From positions 24,713,134-24,777,133 of the forward strand of contig NC_033621.1 in the NCBI RefSeq assembly GCF_001540865.1: a stretch of 64,000 nt of DNA, read 5' to 3'. The DNA is from Ananas comosus (Eukaryota; Streptophyta; Magnoliopsida; Poales; Bromeliaceae). A program made the translations under genes and the position numbers. Below, piece by piece: positions 61,001-64,000 of the stretch; position 1 is the stretch's first letter; the number at the start of each line of letters is the position of its first letter. A model generated the notes under the pieces. It made no database searches, was not told the DNA's origin, and saw nothing but the letters and a program-made list of their open reading frames with translations.

Positions 61001-63658
61001 GATCCTATTTAAAGGCTTCCGGAGGCCTAGAAGATTCAAATCACAAAAGAACCAGAGCAAAGAGCTCTCCCCGTTTCTCCACCCCTACAACTTGTCCTTA
61101 AAAATGCTAGTTATAGATTGCCCTTCTACTTGCTCATTGATAAGCCAAAACTGACCTAAAGTCAATGTATTCTCTATCAACTAGATCTATCATCATGTCT
61201 TCCAAGGGAGGGGAAACAAATCTTCTTAGCCTTACAGAAAGATACAAGGAAAGAATCTTAAGCGTACCGCTTATACCACTTGTGAGCCATCACAAGCTAG
61301 CAATGCATTACTACGTAATCTTCATCAAAGCTAGATCAAGGGTATTTGAGGAATTTTTGAAAGAATATATGACAAATGGAAAATAGAAAATGTCGTTAGT
61401 AAGTTTGATATATGCAACACGATTAGATTACTATGTAATTTGCTCCTCATGGCATAACAAGTACACTTAAGATTCTCTCAAGATCCAAGATAACTAATAC
61501 AGTTCCGCTGGCATAACCTTGTTCTTAAACTTCTTAAATGTCATTTTTTTCTGCAGATCCAATCTTATCTTTAGGGTGAGAAAATTCAAAGTGCTTAACC
61601 ATAGTAATGGTTTTCCATAGACCAATTAAACATTTAGTCTGAACAAAAGTATGAGGTTGTTGCCAAAAATTATAAGGGTAACCATCATCAATTCACTATT
61701 CAGTATTGGTTTTTCTTCACTTAGAGAGCCTATTTCAATTATCTCTAGCACCAAACAATCACAAATTCATTTAGATATCAATTTTTACTACTAAGTACCG
61801 CAAATTCTTTCTTTCTTCCTTTCTTTTTTTCTTTTGATCTTTCTTTCCTTTTTTTTAAAAAAACTTTTGTCCAAACTGAGACAATGGGGGTTACAATAGT
61901 GAAAACACATCTTCCACGAACCTTTAGAAGCTTACTATTGAAAGGCGTAGCAGGACTGATGTAATACCACGTTTGTTTTTTTTTTTTAAGTGATCAACAC
62001 AGATGACTCTCGCATTCTAAAATGAGGCCTAAAAGTTGAGCTTATTTATCTGGACACCTTTATGGCATATTTAAGCAATGCCTACCAGCTTCAAAACAGC
62101 GCTAGAAAGGGTTAAGAAAGAACAAAAAATATCTTTTTAAGTATTATGCAAAATGTTAAGAACTTTAACAAGAAACCTCACCTTTTCCTCTTCATCCAAT
62201 AAGGCAGTTTCTGGAGAGTGGGGCATATCAAGCATATTTAGATGTCGTGATGCATGTCGATGACCTATAAAGGAAAAAAAGAAAGAAAACTTCAGAACAC
62301 ACCCAAAATCCACTTGATGTAGTTAACAAGTAACAGGGAGAAAAAAATAATAATACTACATTCAAATAGGAAAAGCCACATGAAACTAAATACTCTTAAT
62401 GAGACCCATTACTTTATCATTATCTGCTCCACCATGAAATCAATCAAGATTAGAAGTTGCTTTATGAGACTCAATATTTTCAATGCCTACAGACACACCT
62501 TTATCGTCATCGTCAAGAGGTATCTCTTCCTCAAAATCATCCCTTTCTGAAAGAGTTTGTGTTTGATGAACTTCAATGTCATCGTCCTCACCATCAGACA
62601 AATCATATTTTCTTGCTCTTTTCAACTTCAACTGTAAAATGATAAGAAACAAACAATGGAATATTAGGACAACACAGATACCACATTAAACAAATGCAAT
62701 GCATGCTTCACAAAGTTAATTCAAGAAAACGAGAAGAAGGACAAATAGAAATAGGATTCACCAGCCGTTCACGCTGGAGACGTAAGACCGCCTTGTCGAA
62801 TTCTTTGAGGGTATCATCCTGCTCACCAATTCGCTTATCGACAAACTTTGACGACTTAGCACTTTCCTCGTAATCCTTCAGTAGAGTCTTCTTCCTCTGC
62901 CGTCCAATTAAATCATACAACTAAGTACTTGCTAAAAAAAACTTTAGATGATGAGCAAGGCTGTTGATTAATCTCACTGCTCGCAAACAGCTCTTGCTCA
63001 GGTCTAACTCAAAAAAGGTCTGTTAAATTTCACGTCGAGCTTAGCTTAGCCCGCTCATGTTTGGCTCATCTAAGCTCAAAAGTACAAAAGAGAGTAGAAA
63101 AAAAAGATTATAATATATTGTTTGTAAGCAATAAATTGATATAAAGGAAGCAACTTTATTAATTGATTTAACAACTATAAATATGATCAAAGTTCGTACA
63201 AATAGACATATCGGATATCTTTTGTGAACTCTTCAATAAGCAATTCATAAACGGTGAAACTACACGAGATAGTAGCCGAGCTCTTGCTTACCTTTCTCAA
63301 GTTCGGCCCAGCTATGTGCCCGTAAATTAATGAGCTACTCATAGAAAACACACCCTAGTTCAGAAAGGGGGCGAGAGGGTCAGAGAGAGAGAGAGAGTAG
63401 AAAAGGAACGCTTACCTTTTCGATGGCGAGAGAACGGGAAAGGCCAATGCGGCGCTCCTCGCCCTTGCGCTTCTTACCGAGGATGTCGAACTTGCGGCGA
63501 GACCATATGGTCTCGAAGGGGTTCTCCTTCGCCGGGTTCGCCGATTTCATGGCGGCGGCGGCGGCGGTGCGCGAGAGGAGGCTTTTCGCTCTCTTCCTCT
63601 TATTCGTCTTCGTCTTATTCATCTTTGAGGAGTCGGGCTCGGCCCTCGTCTTCGCCAT
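55012..63658 (-). CDS. NOP14: Nucleolar protein 14 (NOP14), small-subunit processome factor
   Basis: NOP14 is needed for 18S rRNA maturation and 40S assembly in the nucleolus. Fourteen exons in transcript order: 63658-63416, 62896-62762, 62631-62499, 62264-62182, 59656-59597, 59166-58957, 58658-58530, 58099-57425, 57298-57106, 57021-56828, 56260-56156, 56074-55932, 55844-55566 and 55276-55012. All are GT-AG with consistent phases, giving 948 residues (Arabidopsis about 900). Recognised segments: NPFETIWSRRKFDILGKKRK in exon 1, DKRIGEQDDTLKEFDKAVLR in exon 2, KTPEEIAQEERERLEKLE in exon 7, SRSISGDDLGDSFSFD in exon 8 followed by long acidic runs, and the C-terminal FLQKQEHAFKSGQLGKGRKR in exon 14. 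The exon 13/14 join (FEE|NYVKGIDYDPDR) restores the conserved sequence. Exon 3 has two donor choices; see findings. The gene is intact with the G|GTGTGT donor. Confidence 0.93.
59657..62181 (-). other. Large NOP14 intron 4 (2.5 kb)
   Basis: By far the longest intron of the gene. It is AT-rich, and no nested gene or clear transposon was recognised. It holds several pyrimidine runs (about 61807-61860) and a T-run near 61977. Confidence 0.6.
62955..63315. mobile_element. Probable transposon remnant in NOP14 intron 1
   Basis: One side reads CTGCTCGCAAACAGCTCTTGCTCAGG...GTCGAGCTTAGCTTAGCCCGCTCATG. The other side has an inverted counterpart around GTAGCCGAGCTCTTGCTTAC and CTCAAGTTCGGCCCAGC. GAGCTCGGCTCGCTCG-like ends of this type are common in plant DNA transposons, probably hAT-like. 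Termini and target duplication are not clear. Confidence 0.4.
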
Positions 63659-63748
63659 TGGAGGGCTCAGAGCAAGGTCGCTGCGGAGAGATGGAGCCTG
63701 GAAGGGGGCGAAGCGGAGGAGGAAGCGGACGACGAGCTTTTTCTATTA

Positions 63749-63876
63749 TTAGGGTTTACGGCCCATTAAATTTACGTTTCGCGCCTGTTGTCGTTGACCA
63801 TTGCTCTTACGGGTTGGATCCTCGCTGAATAACTGCGGCCCAATCCACGACACGTAATAAGGAAAAGGCCTAATAA
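63749..63876 (-). promoter_or_regulatory. NOP14 promoter: telo-box and site II motifs
   Basis: On the minus strand AAACCCTAA (63749-63757) lies about 90 bp upstream of the ATG. GGCCCA (plus strand) occurs at 63760-63765 and 63837-63842, and AGCCCA near 63876. This is the same motif pair as at RPS27 and BTF3, fitting a ribosome-biogenesis gene. Confidence 0.75.
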
Positions 63877-63880
63877 GCCC

Positions 63881-64000
63881 AATAACATTAAAAAGGATCA
63901 TCAACGCCCTGACTTTAACGGGCTCGAGCTCTCTCTCTCTTTTTTAATTTTTATTGCTGCCGTTCGGCACCAGGCCACAAAAGATTTGAATTCACTTACA
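63881..64000. other. Right edge, upstream of NOP14
   Basis: A short stretch with a CT run (63931-63940). No gene was recognised before the window ends. Confidence 0.6.

Noticed and set aside
63380..63400. GA repeat near the NOP14 exon 1 donor as a possible regulatory site
   Set aside because: A short simple repeat in an intron; nothing supports a function.

Overview
This is nuclear DNA from a flowering plant. The genes have GT-AG introns, plant-only families are present (PPR, HIPP, DUF761, DHHC-type PAT), the intergenic DNA is AT-rich and full of microsatellites, and plant transposons occur (Mutator-like elements, tRNA-derived SINEs). The sharp contrast between very GC-rich intronless genes (PPR at 12.9-14.7 kb, SET-domain gene at 39.6-40.9 kb) and an AT-rich background suggests a monocot. 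I cannot name the species.

Layout. 1-2.3 kb: 40S ribosomal protein S27 (+), with a classic ribosomal-protein promoter. 3.3-4.9 kb: REV7/MAD2L2 HORMA protein (-), convergent with RPS27. 5.4-7.8 kb: an unidentified 172-residue protein (+) with a leader intron, preceded by a 112-bp tandem duplication. 7.8-12.9 kb: gene-free, containing one Mutator-like element nested inside another and a SINE. 12.9-14.7 kb: intronless E-type PPR protein (-). 15.5-19.5 kb: DHHC palmitoyltransferase (-). 23.7-31.2 kb: two divergently transcribed DUF761 genes about 6.1 kb apart. 33.5-38.0 kb: decayed, 5'-truncated Tudor-SN pseudogene (-) with one exon present three times in tandem. 39.6-40.9 kb: ASHR2-like SET-domain gene (-). 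43.3-44.3 kb: HIPP metal-binding prenylated protein (+). 45.5-51.4 kb: BTF3/NAC-beta gene (+), whose promoter, leader and part of intron 1 are duplicated about 2.8 kb upstream. 52.4-52.6 kb: small plant-specific protein (-). 55.0-63.7 kb: the 14-exon ribosome-biogenesis gene NOP14 (-).

RPS27, BTF3/NAC-beta and NOP14 all act in ribosome production or nascent-chain handling. All three carry the telo-box plus site II (GGCCCA/TGGGCC) promoter pair known for plant translation genes, so they are probably co-regulated although they are not adjacent. The other genes look functionally independent. Exon coordinates were read by eye from splice consensus, conserved protein sequence and reading-frame continuity. 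The most notable structures are the nested Mutator-like elements with 9-bp target duplications, the orphan BTF3 promoter copy, the exon triplication in the Tudor-SN pseudogene and a fold-back element at 32.4-32.8 kb. I saw no evidence for a wholly new multi-gene system.
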